NCBI RefSeq assembly: GCF_007990715.1
Contig: NZ_BJWY01000026.1
Span: 1 to 64,000, forward strand
Direction of reading: 5' to 3'
Length of the DNA: 64,000 nucleotides
From: Nocardia seriolae NBRC 15557
GTDB taxonomy: Bacteria > Actinomycetota > Actinomycetes > Mycobacteriales > Mycobacteriaceae
Part shown: positions 11,850 through 20,545 of the stretch, one piece after another
How positions within the stretch are numbered: the first letter of the stretch is position 1
Layout of the letters: each line of letters starts with the position of its first letter
Made by a program: the position numbers and the translations under genes
The notes under the pieces: generated by a model
Told to the model about the DNA's origin: nothing
The model's input: the letters and a program-made list of their open reading frames with translations, nothing else
Databases searched by the model: none

Positions 11850-13147
11850 CGCTCCGCTCCCGGCTTGCCGGAGTTACCCGCTCCGGCCAGCATGCCGTCC
11901 CACAGTTCGACGAAGCCGGGGAGCGTCTTGGCCGTGGTGCCGATGTCCTCGATCTCCACGCCCGGCGTGACCAGGCCGATGATCGCTCCGGCGGTGGCCA
12001 TCCGGTGGTCGGCGTAGGAACGCCACTGCCCGCCGGTGAGCGGATTGGGCACGATGGCCAGCCCGTCCTCGGTCTCGGTGACCTTGCCGCCGAGGCGGTT
12101 GATCTCGGTGGCCAGCGCCGCCAGCCGGTCGGTCTCGTGCCCGCGCAGGTGCGCGATGCCGCGCAGCCGCGACGGCGAATCCGCCAGTGCCGCAAGGGCG
12201 GCCACGGTCGGCGTCAGCTCGCCCACATCGTGCAGGTCGATGTCGATGCCCGCCAGGCGTTCCGGGCCGCGCACGGTCAGCACGCCGTCGAAGATGCGCG
12301 TCTCCGCGCCCATGCGCACCAGGATCTCCCGGATCACATCGCCGGGCTGGGTGGTGTAGCGCGGCCAGTGCGGAATGCTCACCTCGCCGCCGGTGACCGC
12401 GGCCGCGGCCAGGAACGGGGTGGCATTGGACAGGTCCGGCTCGATCTCCCAGTCCACCGCGCGGATCGGGCCGGGCGCGACGGTCCAGGTCTGCGCCTTG
12501 CGCGGATCATTGGGCGCGTCCACGCGAACATCGGCCCGCCGCAGCATTTCCACCGTCATCTCGATGTGCGGCATGGACGGCAGCGCCGCGCCATCGTGGT
12601 TGACCGTGACGCCCTGCTCGAACCGCGCCGCCGAGAGCAACAGCCCGGACACGAACTGCGAGGAACCCGAGGCGTCGATGGTGACCGGCCCGCCGCGCAG
12701 CGAGCCCGTGCCGTGCACCACGAAAGGCAGCAGGTCGCCGTCGATGTCGAGGCCCAGCGTCCGCAGCGCGTCCAGGATGGTGGTCAGCGGCCGCGCCCGC
12801 GTCTGCTCGTCGCCGTCGAAGGCGACATCGCCGTGCGCCAGCGCCGCCACCGGCGGCAGGAACCGCATGACCGTGCCCGCCAGCCCGCAATCGACCATGG
12901 CGCTGGTGAATTCGGCCAGCGGGGTGACGGTGAGCGTCTCGGCCTCGCCCTCGATCCCGACGCCCATGGCCCGCAGCGCCTCGATCATCAGGTTGGTGTC
13001 GCGGCTGCGCAGCGCACCGGTGAGGGTGGACGGCCGATCCGCCAGCGCGGCGAGGATCAGCGCCCGGTTGGTAATGGATTTGGACCCGGGCAGGGTCACG
13101 GTCGCGTGGACGGGAACTCGGACGTGGGGCGCGGGCCAGAAAGTCAC
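11846..13147 (-). CDS. aroA: 5-enolpyruvylshikimate-3-phosphate synthase
   Basis: The sixth step of the shikimate pathway: transfer of enolpyruvyl from PEP to shikimate-3-phosphate. At 433 residues it has normal length. Visible motifs are [11 protein letters not shown] near the N-terminus, GLAGTVMRF (PEP site), [13 protein letters not shown], and [10 protein letters not shown] near the C-terminus. The GTG at 13147 begins just before the family's [13 protein letters not shown] segment; upstream in-frame codons are non-homologous. It is upstream of and overlaps rsgA, and divergent from a small zinc-knuckle protein across about 105 bp. Confidence 0.95.
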   Translation of the reverse strand: MTFWPAPHVRVPVHATVTLPGSKSITNRALILAALADRPSTLTGALRSRDTNLMIEALRAMGVGIEGEAETLTVTPLAEFTSAMVDCGLAGTVMRFLPPVAALAHGDVAFDGDEQTRARPLTTILDALRTLGLDIDGDLLPFVVHGTGSLRGGPVTIDASGSSQFVSGLLLSAARFEQGVTVNHDGAALPSMPHIEMTVEMLRRADVRVDAPNDPRKAQTWTVAPGPIRAVDWEIEPDLSNATPFLAAAAVTGGEVSIPHWPRYTTQPGDVIREILVRMGAETRIFDGVLTVRGPERLAGIDIDLHDVGELTPTVAALAALADSPSRLRGIAHLRGHETDRLAALATEINRLGGKVTETEDGLAIVPNPLTGGQWRSYADHRMATAGAIIGLVTPGVEIEDIGTTAKTLPGFVELWDGMLAGAGNSGKPGAER

Positions 13148-13240
13148 CTGCCCATCTTCCCAAACGATCGGCGGCGCGCGGGCCTCCCGTCCCTTTCTCG
13201 CCTGCCCGATTCGCCCTGGATATATACGTATATGGGTACG

Positions 13241-13246
13241 TATACT
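13241..13246 (+). promoter_or_regulatory. -10 element (TATACT), probable leaderless promoter
   Basis: TATACT ends 6 nt before the GTG at 13253, so the predicted transcription start coincides with or lies next to the start codon. The surrounding AT-rich patch contains TACGTATA twice (13224-13243), unusual in this GC-rich DNA, and probably serves the divergent aroA promoter too. Confidence 0.5.
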
Positions 13247-13252
13247 GGGTCG

Positions 13253-13543
13253 GTGATCGATCCCATCAGCCTCGTCATCGGGGGCGCGCTCGTGGGCGGC
13301 GGCTGGCTCGCGGGCCGGTTCGGGTCCCGCCGGACCAAGGCCGAGGCGAAGGCTCCGGCGCTGTGCGGCTGCGGTCACGACCTGGCGCTGCACGACCGCG
13401 AAGCCGGACACTGTCACGCCGAGATCTTCCGCAAGACCGGCGCGGGCATCAAGGCCTGGGCCCCGTGCAACTGCCAGCGCTACACGGGCCCGACGCCGCT
13501 CGAGGAGTTCTTCAGCCCGACGCCCCTGCCGCCCAATTCATAA
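13253..13543 (+). CDS. Small membrane-anchored Cys/His protein, unknown function
   Basis: A 96-residue protein: a hydrophobic N-terminal segment ([17 protein letters not shown]), a basic stretch ([10 protein letters not shown]), then a metal-site-like region with [18 protein letters not shown] and a later CNC. It probably sits in the membrane with a cytoplasmic Cys/His knuckle. GTG 13253 is preferred for its -10 spacing; ATG 13232 is an in-frame alternative. It is convergent with the aldehyde dehydrogenase. Homologs of similar design occur in mycolata, but I cannot assign a function. Confidence 0.65.
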   Translation: MIDPISLVIGGALVGGGWLAGRFGSRRTKAEAKAPALCGCGHDLALHDREAGHCHAEIFRKTGAGIKAWAPCNCQRYTGPTPLEEFFSPTPLPPNS

Positions 13544-13548
13544 CGCAC

Positions 13549-13579
13549 AACGCCGGTCCCCTTGACGGTGACCGGCGTT
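13549..13579 (+). terminator. Convergent terminator hairpin
   Basis: AACGCCGGTC (13549-13558) pairs with GACCGGCGTT (13570-13579) between the convergent small Cys/His gene and the aldehyde dehydrogenase. Confidence 0.7.
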
Positions 13580-13597
13580 GCCGCACAGGCTATTTCG

Positions 13598-15106
13598 TTA
13601 CTTGGCGCGCCCGTGGACGAACGGCACGATCTTGCGCAGCAGCTTCATGGTGCGGTCCGTGCGGGTGTAGGACAGCAGTGCCATGCCCGGAATGGTGAAG
13701 CGCTGCACCGCGATCGAATGCGGCCGCGAGAACTCCAGCAGGCCCGGCGCACCGTGGATGCGGCCGATGCCGGAGTCCCGGACGCCGCCGAACGGCAGGC
13801 CCGAGATGGCGGCGTAGGACAGCACCGAATTCACCGACGTGCAGCCCACTTCCAGCCGCCGGGCGATCTCCATGCCCTGCTTCTTGGAGTACACCGCCGA
13901 GCCGAGCCCGTACTTGCTCTTGTTGGTCAGCTCCACGGCTTCGTCGACGCCGTTGACCGTGCGGATGGTGACGGTCGGCCCGAAGGTCTCCTCGCACACC
14001 GCGTCCGAGGACTCGTCCACGTCCACCAGCACCACCGGTTCGATGAAGGGGCCCTTGACGGATTCGGGTCCGCCCAGCACCGCCTTGCCGCCGTTCTTGA
14101 TGGCGTCCTCGATGTGGCGGCGCACGATATCGATCTGGCTGGGCATGGTCATCGGGCCGTAGGCGGCCTTGGCGTCCGAGCCCGGCTTGATGTCGGTGAG
14201 GATGCGCTTGACCTCGGCCACGAATTCGTCGGCGATCGACTTGTCCACGTACACCCGCTCGACGCCCGCGCAGGTCTGGCCGGAGTTGGCCGTCGCGCCC
14301 CAGGCGACCGCGTCGGCGGCGGCCTTGATGTCGGCGTCGGCGGCCACGATCACCGCGTCCTTGCCGCCGCACTCGAGCAGCACCGGGGTCAGCGTGTCGG
14401 CGGCCGCGGCCATGATCTTCTTGCCGGTCGCGGTGGACCCGGTGAAGGCCAGCTTGTCGACGCCGGACTTGACCAGCGCCGCACCGGTCGCGCCGTAGCC
14501 GTTGATGGCGACGAAGACCCCGTCCGGCAGCTCCGGATTCGCCTCGGCGAACGCCTTCGCGACGAAATTGCCGATGCCCGTGGAGTATTCACTCGGCTTG
14601 AAGACCACGCAGTTGCCCGCGGCCAGCGCGTAGGCGATGGAACCGTTGGGGGTGTACACCGGGTAGTTCCACGGCCCGATGATGCCGACCACGCCCAGCG
14701 GGCGATACTCGAGATGGGCCGCGAAGTTGGACATGAACATGCCCGGCGCGACCTTCTTGGGCTTCAGTACCTTCTCGGCATTGGAGGCGGCCCACTTGAT
14801 GTGTTCCAGGGCCAGCATCAACTCCAGAAAAGCGTCGTCGAGCGGCTTGCCGTTCTCGGCGTGGATGAGCTCGCTCAGCTCGTCGGACTTCTCGACCAGC
14901 TTGCTGCCCCAGCGCAGAATGTGGCGCTTGCGCTCGGCGTAGGTGAGTGCGCCCCAGGTGGCGGCGGCGGTCCGGGCCTTGGCAACGGCCGCGTGCACCG
15001 CCGCCTCATCATCGATCCGGTAGGTGGCGAGGGTCTCGCCGGTGGCGGGGTTGACCGAAGTCAGTGTGTCGGCCTGATCGAGCGGGGCGGTTTCGGTGGC
15101 AGTCAT
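13598..15106 (-). CDS. NAD(P)-dependent aldehyde dehydrogenase (succinate-semialdehyde dehydrogenase type)
   Basis: A 502-residue class-3-like aldehyde dehydrogenase oxidising an aldehyde to the acid. Visible motifs are GPWNYPVYT (cofactor region), FTGSTATGKKI, the general base Glu in LLECGGKD, the catalytic Cys in SGQTCAGVERV, and FGPTVTIRTV. The C-terminus ends in a basic amphipathic stretch (MKLLRKIVPFVHGRAK) that may contact the membrane. The ATG at 15106 has AAGGGA upstream. Substrate specificity cannot be read from sequence; related actinobacterial proteins are annotated as succinate-semialdehyde dehydrogenase. It is divergent from the YedK gene. Confidence 0.9.
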   Translation of the reverse strand: MTATETAPLDQADTLTSVNPATGETLATYRIDDEAAVHAAVAKARTAAATWGALTYAERKRHILRWGSKLVEKSDELSELIHAENGKPLDDAFLELMLALEHIKWAASNAEKVLKPKKVAPGMFMSNFAAHLEYRPLGVVGIIGPWNYPVYTPNGSIAYALAAGNCVVFKPSEYSTGIGNFVAKAFAEANPELPDGVFVAINGYGATGAALVKSGVDKLAFTGSTATGKKIMAAAADTLTPVLLECGGKDAVIVAADADIKAAADAVAWGATANSGQTCAGVERVYVDKSIADEFVAEVKRILTDIKPGSDAKAAYGPMTMPSQIDIVRRHIEDAIKNGGKAVLGGPESVKGPFIEPVVLVDVDESSDAVCEETFGPTVTIRTVNGVDEAVELTNKSKYGLGSAVYSKKQGMEIARRLEVGCTSVNSVLSYAAISGLPFGGVRDSGIGRIHGAPGLLEFSRPHSIAVQRFTIPGMALLSYTRTDRTMKLLRKIVPFVHGRAK

Positions 15107-15140
15107 GATTGGCGGCAATCCCTTGCGGATGAGAGTGTGA

Positions 15141-15156
15141 TGAGACGAACGTCTCA
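15141..15156. promoter_or_regulatory. Palindrome between divergent ALDH and YedK genes
   Basis: TGAGACG-AA-CGTCTCA is a 7-bp-arm inverted repeat centred in the divergent intergenic region. It does not match the actinobacterial LexA box (GAAC-N4-GTTC). An operator for an unknown regulator is the likely reading. Confidence 0.45.
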
Positions 15157-15256
15157 CACCACCCAAGTGATGTCAATTGCCATCACATCGCGGGCGATTC
15201 ATCTCGCGATCACCGGTGACGCCCCTTTGTCGGTCTCTGGTGGCAGCATGGTCGAC

Positions 15257-16024
15257 ATGTGCGGTAGGTACGCGACAACGACGAATCCCGCGAAGCTGGC
15301 CGTCGAGCTCGACGCTATCGACGAGACCGGCGACAAGGGGTTCAACCCCAATTACAACGTGGCCCCCACCAATCAGGTGCTCACGGTCGTCGAACGGTAC
15401 GACCGCGACCATCCCGAGGACCCGGCCACACTGCGCATCCGGGCGATGCGCTGGGGCCTGATCCCGGTGTGGACCAAGGCTTCCGAGCCCGGCGTCCCGG
15501 TCAAGGGCAAGCCGCTGTTCAATGCCCGCGCGGACAAGGCCGCGACCACGGCTTCCTTCCGCGACGCGGTGAAGAAGCGCCGCTGCCTGGTGCCGATGGA
15601 CGGCTGGTACGAGTGGGTCACCGAGGCGGACTCGCTCGGAAAGGCCGTCAAGCGGCCGTATTTCATGTCCAAGTCCGACGGCGGGCGGCTGTACATGGCC
15701 GGGCTGTGGTCGGTCTGGCGCGATCGCAGCCTGGGGGACGAGGCGAAACCGCTGCTCTCGTGCTCCATCCTGACCACCGATTCGGTCGGTGATCTCACCA
15801 AGATCCACGACCGCATGCCGCTGCCCATGCCGCGCGAGCACTGGGACGCGTGGCTGGACCCGGACCATCCGGCCCCGGAGGAACTGCTGGAAACGCCGTC
15901 GCCCGAGGCGGTTTCGGACATTCTCGTGCGCGAGGTGCCGTCGCTGGTGAACAGCGTCAAGAACAACGGTCCCGAGCTATTGGGCACGGTAGACGAACAG
16001 GCCGGTCAGATCAGCCTGATCTGA
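15257..16024 (+). CDS. SOS response-associated peptidase, YedK/HMCES family
   Basis: A 255-residue member of the SRAP family, which forms a thiazolidine crosslink to abasic sites in single-stranded DNA. The catalytic Cys2 follows the initiator (MCGRYA), with the conserved Asn-rich NARADKA, the Glu in DGWYEWV and the His in KIHDRMP. The ATG at 15257 is required, because Cys must become residue 1 after Met removal; longer starts are excluded. The stop codon lies inside a terminator hairpin. The same family member lies near aroA in mycobacteria. Confidence 0.95.
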   Translation: MCGRYATTTNPAKLAVELDAIDETGDKGFNPNYNVAPTNQVLTVVERYDRDHPEDPATLRIRAMRWGLIPVWTKASEPGVPVKGKPLFNARADKAATTASFRDAVKKRRCLVPMDGWYEWVTEADSLGKAVKRPYFMSKSDGGRLYMAGLWSVWRDRSLGDEAKPLLSCSILTTDSVGDLTKIHDRMPLPMPREHWDAWLDPDHPAPEELLETPSPEAVSDILVREVPSLVNSVKNNGPELLGTVDEQAGQISLI

Positions 16025-16030
16025 CCGGCC
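16000..16030 (+). terminator. Terminator hairpin overlapping the YedK stop codon
   Basis: GGCCGGTCAGATCAG (16000-16014) and CTGATCTGACCGGCC (16016-16030) form a 15-bp stem around a single base. The TGA stop (16022-16024) is within the right arm, so the last residues are encoded by the left arm. Confidence 0.7.
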
Positions 16031-16052
16031 CGCAAGGGGGTGTTCGCGCCCG

Positions 16053-16328
16053 CTACCCGCACTTCACGGTCGGGAGCGGGATATTCAGGGTGCACTTGAG
16101 GGTGTCGGCCGCCGAGTCGATCATCTTGGTGATCAGCCCACCGCCGAGCTTCTCCGCTTTGTCGAGATGTTCGTCCTTTTTCGGCTGCTGCCCGTTGTCC
16201 GGTGCTCCCGGGTTGGGGAAACTCGGATTGACCGGTGCGGCAGTCGCGGTGGCGACCGTGAACGGGCCGGACGCCAGTGCCAGCGTCAGCGCTCCTGCCG
16301 CAACAGCGATGCGAATGGACAACCTCAT
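16053..16328 (-). CDS. Small secreted protein, unknown function
   Basis: A 91-residue exported protein. The signal peptide MRLSIRIAVAAGALTLALAS and following residues end in an ATA-AP cleavage site; the mature part begins with a Pro/Asn-rich stretch, then a charged helix (KKDEHLDKAEKLGG), and ends with two cysteines that may pair. ATG 16328 is chosen because of GAGGA 4 nt upstream. It is convergent with the YedK gene. No family recognised. Confidence 0.75.
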   Translation of the reverse strand: MRLSIRIAVAAGALTLALASGPFTVATATAAPVNPSFPNPGAPDNGQQPKKDEHLDKAEKLGGGLITKMIDSAADTLKCTLNIPLPTVKCG

Positions 16329-16443
16329 CACATCCTCGGGTTCGAATCGGACCTTGTGGACAAAAGGTTCACAACCAGCTCTCTGCTCGCTCCCAAGTAA
16401 CTCACAGAAAACCACCCGAATTGTGAAATGACAGTGCCCGGAC

Positions 16444-18129
16444 TTACGCGGCTTCCTCGGCGGCTTCCTTCCGGGCCTGGATGCCGCCCGCGGTCCGCAG
16501 CGGCACTTCCTTCCAGAACAGCACCAGGATGAAGCCGATCAGCGACACGACCGTGGCCGACAGGAACACCCGGTCCATGGAATCGGCGAAGCCCTCCTTG
16601 AAGGGATGCGCCAGCGTCGGATTCAGCTGCTGGACCACCGAGCTGTCACTGAGCACCTGGCTCACCACCGCGGGCGCGGTCTGCGGGTTGGACAGGCCCA
16701 GCACGACCTTCTTGTCGACCGAGTCCGGACCCTTCACCGCTTCCTGTGCCGCCTGCATGTAGGCCGGGTCGTTCCGCACGCCCTCCAGCGAGGTGGTGAT
16801 GTTCGGGGCCAGCTGTGTGAACAGCACCGACAGGAACACCGCCACGCCCAGCGTGCCGCCGATCTGCCGGAAGAAGGTCGCGGCCGCGGTGGACACACCC
16901 ATGTCCTTGGGCGGCAGCGCGTTCTGCAGCGCCAGGGTCAGCGGCTGCATCAGATTGCCCAGGCCGAAGCCGGTGATGGCCATGAAGATCATGACGACCC
17001 ACAGCTTCGTGTCGGCCGAGACCAGGTGCAGCAGGAACAGCCCCGAGGTCAGCAGTGCCGCGCCCACCGGCGGGAAGTACTTGTACCGCCCGGTCTTCGA
17101 GATCAGCTGACCCGCCAGGATCGAACCGGTCATCATGCCCGCCACCAGCGGCAGCATGAGCAGACCCGCCTTGGTCGGGCTCGCGCCCTGCACCACCTGC
17201 AGGTACTGCGGCAGCAGCGTGATGCCGCCGAACATGGCCGCGCCGACCACCACCGAGATGACCACGCCGAGGGCGAAGGTGGAGTTCTTGAACATGCGCA
17301 GCGGAATCAGCGCCGCGTCGCCCTGCTTGGCCTCGACCGCGATGAAGGACAGGATGCCGACCGCGCCCAGGATGTAGCACAACAGGGAATGTCCACTGGT
17401 CCAACCCCATTCGCGACCCTGCTCGGCCACCACCAGCAGCGGCACCAGGCCGACGATCAGCGCCGAGATGCCCATCCAGTCGATCGGCACCTTGGTGACG
17501 GGACGCTTGGGCAGCCGCAGCACGCGGGTCACCACGGCCAGGGCGATGATGCCGACCGGCACGTTCACCAGGAACACCCAGCGCCAGCCGGTGACGCCCA
17601 GGATCTGGTCGGTGCCCGAGAGCAGGCCGCCCACGACCGGGCCCACCACGCTGGAGGTGCCGAACACGGCCAGGAAGTAGCCCTGGTAGCGGGCGCGCTC
17701 CCGGGGAGACACGATGTCGCCCATGATGGTCAGCGCCAGCGACATCAGGCCGCCCGCGCCCAGGCCCTGGAAGGCCCGGAAGGCGGCCAGCTCGTACATG
17801 GAGGTCGCCATGGAACAGGCCAGCGAGCCGACCACGAAGATGGAGATGGCGGCCAGGTAGAACGGCTTGCGGCCGTACATGTCCGAGAGCTTGCCGTAGA
17901 GCGGCGTGGCCAGGGTCGAGGTGATCAGGTAGGCGGTGGTCACCCACGCCTGCGCCGAATAGCCGTGCAGCTCATCGGCGATGGTGCGGATGGAGGTCGA
18001 CACGATGGTCTGATCCAGGGCCGCCAGCAGCATGCCCATCATCAGGCCGCTCATGATCGCCAGGATCTGCTTGTGGGTGAAGCCCGCCGAATTGACTTCG
18101 GGCTCCGCCGCTTCCGTTGTGGTAGTCAC
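16444..18129 (-). CDS. DHA2-family (EmrB/QacA-type) MFS drug efflux transporter
   Basis: A 561-residue proton-driven multidrug exporter, with about 14 predicted membrane helices. It shows motif C-like and motif A-like signatures (LDQTIVSTSIRTIADEL; GKLSDMYGRKPFY; GVTGWRWVFLVNVPVG). A large extracytoplasmic loop lies between the last two helices, as in EmrB/QacA. The GTG start overlaps the MarR stop as GTGA, so the two are a coupled operon and the transporter is very likely repressed by its upstream MarR partner. Confidence 0.93.
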   Translation of the reverse strand: MTTTTEAAEPEVNSAGFTHKQILAIMSGLMMGMLLAALDQTIVSTSIRTIADELHGYSAQAWVTTAYLITSTLATPLYGKLSDMYGRKPFYLAAISIFVVGSLACSMATSMYELAAFRAFQGLGAGGLMSLALTIMGDIVSPRERARYQGYFLAVFGTSSVVGPVVGGLLSGTDQILGVTGWRWVFLVNVPVGIIALAVVTRVLRLPKRPVTKVPIDWMGISALIVGLVPLLVVAEQGREWGWTSGHSLLCYILGAVGILSFIAVEAKQGDAALIPLRMFKNSTFALGVVISVVVGAAMFGGITLLPQYLQVVQGASPTKAGLLMLPLVAGMMTGSILAGQLISKTGRYKYFPPVGAALLTSGLFLLHLVSADTKLWVVMIFMAITGFGLGNLMQPLTLALQNALPPKDMGVSTAAATFFRQIGGTLGVAVFLSVLFTQLAPNITTSLEGVRNDPAYMQAAQEAVKGPDSVDKKVVLGLSNPQTAPAVVSQVLSDSSVVQQLNPTLAHPFKEGFADSMDRVFLSATVVSLIGFILVLFWKEVPLRTAGGIQARKEAAEEAA

Positions 18130-18674
18130 GAATTGTTCTCCGCGGGTGCGTAATAGGACTGAAGGTCTTTGTGTGCCGCGATATCGGCCAGCATGCGCTG
18201 CCGGGTCGCCTCGTAGCCGTCGACGAAGCGCCGCAGCAGTTCCGAGAAGGTCTCCCGTTCCCCGGGGGCCCAGTCGGCCAGCATGCGCCGCAGCGAGTCG
18301 TTGCGGCGGGTCCGGATCTGGGCGGCCACCGCCCGGCCGGACTCGGTCACGTCGAGCACGCTCACCCGCCCGTCGGCCGGGTCGGCGCGGCGTTCGATGA
18401 GTCCGCGCTTGACCAGGCTCGCGACCTGGCGGCTGATGGTCGAGGCGTCCGAGTAGAGGGCCTCGGCCAGTGCGCCCGAGCGCATCGGGCCGCCGTGGAT
18501 CAATTGGAAAAGAATGCTGAACGCGGCCGGTTCGATCTCGCCCTGGGTCAGGGTCGCGATCTGGGCATTGGTGCGGTCACGCAGCTTGGTGAGCCGGGCG
18601 ATCTCGTAGGCGATGGCGTCGACAAGGCCGTCGTCGATGTCGGTCCAGGTAGTCGCGGGTCCATCGTCGATCAC
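18126..18674 (-). CDS. MarR-family transcriptional regulator of the adjacent exporter
   Basis: A 182-residue winged-helix regulator (recognition helix region LAEALYSDASTISRQVASLV, wing LIERRADPADGRVSVLDVT). MarR proteins dimerise and release DNA on binding phenolics, drugs or oxidants. The GTG at 18674 is chosen because AAGGAGG lies about 11 nt upstream; the GTG at 18686 overlaps that ribosome-binding site. It is the first gene of the operon with the MFS exporter, and a repeat array fitting an autoregulatory operator lies immediately upstream. Confidence 0.9.
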   Translation of the reverse strand: MIDDGPATTWTDIDDGLVDAIAYEIARLTKLRDRTNAQIATLTQGEIEPAAFSILFQLIHGGPMRSGALAEALYSDASTISRQVASLVKRGLIERRADPADGRVSVLDVTESGRAVAAQIRTRRNDSLRRMLADWAPGERETFSELLRRFVDGYEATRQRMLADIAAHKDLQSYYAPAENNS

Positions 18675-18690
18675 GGTCGGTCTCACCTCC

Positions 18691-18741
18691 TTGTATCAGG
18701 CAACTGCTTGTATGCGTCAACTAGTTGTACGGCGCAAGTAT
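18691..18741 (-). promoter_or_regulatory. Probable MarR operator: three 17-bp direct repeats
   Basis: TTGTATCAGGCAACTGC, TTGTATGCGTCAACTAG and TTGTACGGCGCAAGTAT follow end to end. They generate the half-palindromic CAACTGCTTGTA and CAACTAGTTGTA at the junctions. On the minus strand a -35-like TTGACG and, after a 17-bp spacer, GATACA lie within the array, just before the MarR ribosome-binding site, so occupancy should block transcription. Confidence 0.6.
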
Positions 18742-18792
18742 TCCCGCATGATCGCCAAATAGCAAGTTTTTCCGGAGGTTGTGTCTCCGCTC

Positions 18793-19287
18793 TCAGCCGT
18801 TCGCGACCGGAGCAGTCACCGCATTCGTGAGTCGTACCAGGTCAGTGGGTGCGAGCTCGATCTCGAGCCCGCGCTTGCCCGCACTGCACAGCACCCGGTC
18901 CCAGCCCAGCGCCGACTCGTCGATGACCGTCGGCAGCCGCTTCTTCTGTCCCAGCGGCGAAATCCCGCCCAGCACATAGCCGGTCGTGCGTTCGGCCTTG
19001 GTCTTGTCGGCCATGGCGGCCTTCCCGCCGCCCAGCGCCGCGGCCGCCGCCTTCAGCGACAGCGTGGTCGGCACCGGCAGCACCGCCACCGCGAGCCCGC
19101 CCGAACCCAGCTCGATCACCAGCGTCTTGAAAATCTGCCCGGCGGTAACCCCGAGCTCTTCCGCCAGCGCTTCGACGGCCTCCGCACCGTACGAATCACT
19201 GCGCGGGTCATGGGTATACGCGTGCACCCGATGATCCACTTCCGCCTGCACCAATGCCTTGATCGCCGGGGTCGAAGCAGCAGCCAT
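18793..19287 (-). CDS. ybaK: Cys-tRNA(Pro) deacylase, YbaK/EbsC type
   Basis: A 164-residue trans-editing protein that hydrolyses Cys wrongly loaded on tRNA-Pro. The YbaK fold is recognised from the [10 protein letters not shown] strand with its catalytic Lys, the [19 protein letters not shown] segment and the [14 protein letters not shown](R)LPTVID motif. It is divergent from sigH across 149 bp that hold the sigH promoter. A ybaK-type gene occupies the same place next to sigH in mycobacteria. Confidence 0.92.
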   Translation of the reverse strand: MAAASTPAIKALVQAEVDHRVHAYTHDPRSDSYGAEAVEALAEELGVTAGQIFKTLVIELGSGGLAVAVLPVPTTLSLKAAAAALGGGKAAMADKTKAERTTGYVLGGISPLGQKKRLPTVIDESALGWDRVLCSAGKRGLEIELAPTDLVRLTNAVTAPVANG

Positions 19288-19330
19288 GGCCTCACCCTAA
19301 CCACCGCGCGCAACCGGATTTCGGGTGCTG

Positions 19331-19356
19331 GGAACAGGGCGACCGCCCTGCCTGTT
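19331..19356 (+). promoter_or_regulatory. SigH-type (SigR-type) autoregulatory promoter of sigH
   Basis: GGGAACA (-35, GGAACA at 19331-19336) and GTT (19354-19356) are separated by 17 nt. This fits the mycobacterial SigH / streptomycete SigR consensus GGAAY-N16-19-GTT. Transcription would begin about 70 nt before the GTG at 19437, so the longer SigH form would be made from it. Confidence 0.75.
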
Positions 19357-19436
19357 GCATGCGATACGCGCTTCACAGCAACCGCGGGGCCCACGGTAGG
19401 CGAGCGCAGGCAGCCATTCACAAAGGAGGAAGTCGG

Positions 19437-20261
19437 GTGACCGTTCTGGTCGAGGAGCCCCCGGTGTGGACCAGTTTCCTGGCCGAATCCCTGCTCGCGG
19501 TAGATTCGAGTGCTACGGCGATCGAAGGGATCAGTGTGACGAGCGACGACGAAACGGTCGATCGCCTGCGTGATGACGACTCGGACAGCGAGAGCATCGA
19601 CGCCGGGGAAGACCAAGCGGTCGACTACGACGAAGTGGGCGAATCCGGTGCCAGGAGCACCGAATCCGCCGCGGAACTGGCCGCGCGATTCGAGCGTGAC
19701 GCGCTCCCGCTGCTGGACCAGCTCTACGGTGCGGCGTTGCGCATGACCCGCAACCCGGCCGATGCCGAGGACCTGGTGCAGGAGACCTTCGCCAAGGCGT
19801 ACCAGGGGTTCAAGTCCTTCCGCGAGGGCACCAACCTGCGGGCCTGGCTGTACCGCATCCTCACCAACACCTACATCAACTCGTATCGGAAGAAGCAGCG
19901 CCAGCCCGCGCAGTATCCGACCGACGAGATCACCGACTGGCAGCTGGCCTCCACCGCCGAGCACACCTCCACGGGTCTGCGCTCGGCGGAGATGGAAGCC
20001 CTCGAGGCGCTGCCGGACGACGACATCAAGGCCGCTCTGCAGGAGCTGCCCGAGGAATTCCGGATGGCGGTGTACTACGCCGACGTGGAGGGCTTCCCCT
20101 ACAAGGAAATCGCCGAGATCATGGGAACTCCCATCGGTACCGTCATGTCCCGGCTGCACCGCGGCCGCAAGCAGCTCAAGGGCCTGCTCGCGGATGTGGC
20201 GCGGGAACGTGGATTCAATCGATCGGGCAACGACGCGGCTCGTGAGGAGGTAACCCAGTGA
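19437..20261 (+). CDS. sigH: ECF sigma factor SigH (SigR-type), thiol-oxidative and heat stress
   Basis: Region 2 ([40 protein letters not shown]) and region 4 ([20 protein letters not shown]) are nearly those of mycobacterial SigH, which directs thioredoxin and stress genes after release from RshA. GTG 19437 has AAAGGAGGA 6 nt upstream and gives 274 residues, with a ~60-residue acidic extension ([20 protein letters not shown]). A second good start, GTG 19536 with GAAGGGA upstream, gives 241 residues. Two isoforms are therefore plausible, as in Streptomyces SigR/SigR-prime. The stop overlaps the rshA start. Confidence 0.95.
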   Translation: MTVLVEEPPVWTSFLAESLLAVDSSATAIEGISVTSDDETVDRLRDDDSDSESIDAGEDQAVDYDEVGESGARSTESAAELAARFERDALPLLDQLYGAALRMTRNPADAEDLVQETFAKAYQGFKSFREGTNLRAWLYRILTNTYINSYRKKQRQPAQYPTDEITDWQLASTAEHTSTGLRSAEMEALEALPDDDIKAALQELPEEFRMAVYYADVEGFPYKEIAEIMGTPIGTVMSRLHRGRKQLKGLLADVARERGFNRSGNDAAREEVTQ

Positions 20262-20545
20262 GCGATGACATGGACGATCTGGACTGCTCGGCGGTGCTCG
20301 CCGATGTCTGGTTGCTGCTGGACAACGAGTGTGACGCGGCGGTCAAGGAGCGGCTGCGCGAGCACATCGACCGCTGCTCGCCGTGCATCGAGGCCTACGG
20401 CCTGGAGGAGAAGCTCAAGTCGCTGCTCAACCGCAAGTGCGGCGGCGACCGCGCCCCGGACTCGCTGCGTCAGCGCCTGACCATGGAGATCCGCACCAGC
20501 TACACGAGCGTCGAAACGCGCATCGTGACGGATCCGGAGAAGTGA
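20258..20545 (+). CDS. rshA: Zinc-binding redox-sensing anti-sigma factor RshA
   Basis: A 95-residue ZAS-family protein that holds SigH inactive and lets go when its thiols are oxidised. The ZAS motif HIDRCSPC (His36-x3-Cys40-x2-Cys43) is present, with additional Cys10 and Cys25. GTG 20258 overlaps the sigH stop (GTGA), giving the translational coupling needed for stoichiometric production. Confidence 0.95.
   Translation: MSDDMDDLDCSAVLADVWLLLDNECDAAVKERLREHIDRCSPCIEAYGLEEKLKSLLNRKCGGDRAPDSLRQRLTMEIRTSYTSVETRIVTDPEK

Noticed and set aside
13562-15256. Upstream extension of the YedK frame
   Set aside because: It opposes the aldehyde dehydrogenase, and the catalytic Cys must be residue 2 after Met.
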